Part shown: positions 61,681 to 64,000 of the stretch, piece after piece
How the letters are laid out: every line of letters starts with the position of its first letter
Position numbering within the stretch: the first letter of the stretch is position 1
Origin: Datura wrightii
Taxonomy: Eukaryota > Streptophyta > Magnoliopsida > Solanales > Solanaceae
NCBI GenBank assembly: GCA_035772735.1
Contig: JASDFA010000006.1
Location: forward strand, 62,884,001 to 62,948,000
Direction of reading: 5' to 3'
DNA: 64,000 nucleotides
Translations under genes and position numbers: made by a program
The notes under the pieces: model-generated
Database searches by the model: none
What the model was told of the DNA's origin: nothing
The model's input: the letters and a program-made list of their open reading frames with translations, nothing else

Positions 61681-62470
61681 CATTCAATTATTCTACAGGA
61701 TCAAGGATACATGGATATTGATATGTATGAGAAAATATATTCTATTTTTATGATCTCAAATGTGCTTCTAAAGAAACATTTATGGAAAGAAGATTTGAAA
61801 AATATAGTGAAATTAATTTATGCCTAGTTGTGGTTACGCAAAATTATAGTCCATTCCTTGGAGGTGAATGAGACAACTTATGATAATCATTATATAAGGG
61901 TAAGATGGTAGATTCAAGTCCCAACACACCATAAGGGTAAGACATCGGGATCGAGTCTTGGTACACCATGATAAGACGTTGGGTTCTAGTCCCAACGCAT
62001 TATAGACAACACGCTTGGATAAGACGTTGGGGTCACACCCCAATGCACCATATTTATAATATACTGATGATTAAGGTAAAATAATGCCTTATTATTAAGT
62101 CCATCCCACTGGATCTGCTCCATTCTCTAAAGAGAATGTGGGAGCGATAGGTCAAAAGTCTGAAAGAAGACTAAATAATTATGGGGGATGTATGAATAAA
62201 CATGGGCATGTCAAGAGACGAAATAATAATCGTCATCATGATGGTAATTATATGTAAAAAAAACACTAAGTGTTCTCAGAAATAATCCTTCAAAAGGTAA
62301 AAGTTAGACGTGCCATCAATATGGTATGAAAGGATATTAGGCATGTGACTGTCGTTTGCCGAAATATTTTGTCAAGCTTTACAAGCCACTATCAAAAGAA
62401 AGAAAAGCAAAGTGAGGCCATATTTGGACTTCAAAATGATATTGAGATAAGGCCATATGAATAATTATGA
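61681..62470 (+). pseudogene. Copia gag remnant with zinc knuckle
   Basis: Frames show TFMERRFEKYSEINLCLVVV (61776-61835), the gag helix before the nucleocapsid. A minisatellite insertion follows, then NNRHHDGN (62227-62250) and CHQYGMKGYXACDC (about 62312-62354; X marks a stop), a zinc knuckle with the His replaced by Tyr. KYFVKLYKPLSKERKAK follows. Non-functional. Confidence 0.65.
61895..62050. repeat. Minisatellite in the copia gag, ~35-bp unit
   Basis: Four worn units: AAGATGGTAGATTCAAGTCC, AAGACATCGGGATCGAGTCT, AAGACGTTGGGTTCTAGTCC and AAGACGTTGGGGTCACACCC, each followed by a CAACGCACCAT-like end. Within units GTTGGG faces CCCAAC, giving small hairpins. Confidence 0.75.
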
Positions 62471-63039
62471 TAAATGCTAGGACAAAATAATAATCTTATA
62501 CTGAAAAGTCATGAGGCATGTCCAGATGATTATAATTCACTCTAGAAGTGAATGTGGTCATATGAAATAAAATTTATAAATTCGGGCATGCTCGTGATTG
62601 ATTAAATACCACGACTCACTTGTAAGGGAGGTATGAGAGAAATAAAGAGAAAGAATATCATTGTGTGGTCGTATGAAGATGTCATTACATTTTTCCAGGC
62701 TTAGTAATAATTATAAAATGGCAAAAGTCAAGCAAGATAAGGATCTTGTCTATTATGATTTTGACTATGACTATAATGAAAATGATATTCTTTGTAAAAT
62801 AAATATTTCTCATATAAATGGATGGCCACCTATATGAATATGAAAGACTACTTGTTTTTCATGGGACCTATACTACACCAGTGTTAGTGAAGTTGAATCA
62901 CATACCTAGTAAATAAGAAGTTTACAGGTCCTAATAATTTTATTATTTGGCATGATTGGTTGAGCCATCTCGATACTAATATAATGCACAAAATAATTGA
63001 GAATTCACATGAGCATATATTGAAGAACCAGAAGATTCT

Positions 63040-63448
63040 TTAATTTAAGGAATTCTCTTATACTACTTATTCCCAAGGGAAATTGGTTATTAGATCATTA
63101 GCAGCAAAAGTTGGGCTTGAATTCCCTGCATCTTTGGAACGTATACAATGTGATATATGTGGGCTCATTCATCTTTCTATTGACCATTCAAGTATTATAT
63201 AGTGTTGATAAATGCATCTACAAGGTAGTCATAGGTGTTCTTATTATCAACTCATAATATGGCATTTGTGAAATTGTTGGCCCAACAATAAGATTAAGAA
63301 CATATTTTTCAGATTATGCAATTAAGATAATTGTCTTGGTAATACCGATGAATTTATATCTCAGGATTTTATGATTACTGTGTGGAAACTGAGATAATAA
63401 TTGAGTATCTTGTGGCTCATGTTCATACTCGGAATGATCTAGCAAAAT
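63040..63448 (+). pseudogene. Copia integrase remnant
   Basis: One frame reads YSQGKLVIRSLAAKVGLEFP and then ERIQCDICGLIH (catalytic D of the core), followed by AFVKLLAQQ-, YAIKIIVL- and DEFISQDFMI-like text (second catalytic region). It ends IEYLVAHVHTRNDLAKL at 63448. This is the well-conserved copia integrase stretch. It carries stops and a frameshift. Confidence 0.75.
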
Positions 63449-64000
63449 TGTCACGACCCGAGTTTACACCCTAGTCGTAACACGGGATAAGGAACCCTGA
63501 GAGGCTCCAAGTTGACCCATGACATAATCATAGCATAACACTTAACAATAGAAACATCTAACAGAAACATAACTGAGCGGAAGCTAACTGTAAGAGTCAA
63601 ATTTAAAACTCAAAAGACATAATCTAACAAAACTCTGATACATAGACTGAATCTGTTTACACATGTCTGAAAGCCTCTACTAAACTGATTAGTTGCCAGG
63701 GCAAGTCCCCAGCTAACTCCTAAAGTCTGGAAAAAAAAACTAAAATATAACTGAAATAAGAAACATAGATCTCGTCCTCGAGAGATGAGGACTCACCACA
63801 ATCCGCCTGAATAGAAAGGAAAGTGTCTAACTACGGGGCTGAGTCTGAACACCTGAATCTATATCATGAAATGATATAACACATAAAGTATGTTTTCAGT
63901 ACTTGGAATGTACTGACCATGCGAAAAACGTAAATAAACTAAAACATACAAGTATACAAGAAGGAAATAAACTGAATACATCTACATATAACTGAATTAG
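63449..64000 (-). mobile_element. Tek-1-type LTR, reverse orientation, end of LTR
   Basis: On the minus strand it ends ...AAACTCGGGTCGTGACA at 63449. The + strand complement contains the block ATATCATTTCATGATATAGATTCAGG and ..GTACATTCCAAGTACTG (63865-63915) shared with Tek-1 (360-430) and the solo LTR (6588-6645). It interrupts the copia integrase. The rest lies outside the window. Confidence 0.85.

Larger units (their letters stand above)
60253..63448 (+). mobile_element. Decayed Ty1/copia element (LTR, gag, integrase remnants)
   Basis: 5' LTR 60253-60531, primer site, gag with zinc knuckle, and integrase in copia order (integrase before RT). It is cut at 63448 by a reverse-oriented Tekay-type LTR; RT, RNase H and 3' LTR would lie beyond the window. 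Full of stops. Confidence 0.8.

Overview
The window is nuclear DNA from a plant, most likely a eudicot of the nightshade family (Solanaceae). That placement rests on the style of the LTR retrotransposons, a GTTTGGCCAA-type short repeat and the accessory retroelement ORF, and is moderate-confidence inference. Almost all of it is transposable-element sequence, much of it nested. Only one ordinary host gene is visible: an intronless arginine-rich CCCH tandem zinc-finger gene on the minus strand at 57795-58850. I see no rRNA, tRNA or CRISPR.

Layout. (1) 1-13867: a decayed LINE whose endonuclease is split by an old Ty3/gypsy chromovirus of Tekay/Del type (Tek-1, to 10468). Tek-1 itself carries a solo LTR inside its integrase (4808-7019, perfect 5-bp target duplication) and the end of an Athila-type LTR at 1-229. 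(2) 14229-30681: a reverse-oriented Tekay-type LTR piece; a decayed Athila-type element (Ath-1, from 14623); inside that a young complete Athila-type element (Ath-2, 20415-27832, LTRs about 0.6 % different); then a fragment of Tekay leader facing a reverse-oriented Tekay LTR. (3) 30682-33426: AT-rich intergenic DNA with a MITE-like repeat. (4) 33427-56863: a Mutator-like element remnant (long diverged inverted repeats and broken coding sequence), invaded by a Tekay element (Tek-2, 34689-55568), invaded in its chromodomain by an Athila-type element (Ath-3, 41708-53173), invaded in its gag by a solo LTR of the Ath-2 family (43806-45400). (5) 56864-59465: the zinc-finger gene and its flanks. (6) 59466-64000: a minisatellite, a decayed Ty1/copia element and the start of another reverse-oriented Tekay LTR.

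The most interesting material is the Athila-type trio. Ath-2 and Ath-3 carry gag and an aspartic protease but no recognisable reverse transcriptase or integrase between intact-length LTRs, so they look non-autonomous (TR-GAG-like). They share three structured elements: a double hairpin directly after the gag-pro stop codon, with compensatory base changes; about 1.4 kb of conserved non-coding 3' sequence containing another covarying stem; and a 7-bp hairpin with an AGGA loop before the polypurine tract. Ath-3 also holds an open 406-codon accessory ORF of the 'putative plant transposon protein' type where pol would be. Ahead of it lies a second copy of the LTR's own promoter module (CG-rich inverted repeats, then TATA), followed by splice-site-like signals. 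This suggests the element duplicated its LTR promoter to express a second gene. Similar CACG-centred palindromes sit upstream of TATA in unrelated Tekay LTRs of the window.

All family calls are by eye from motifs; no search was run. Identity and age figures are hand counts.
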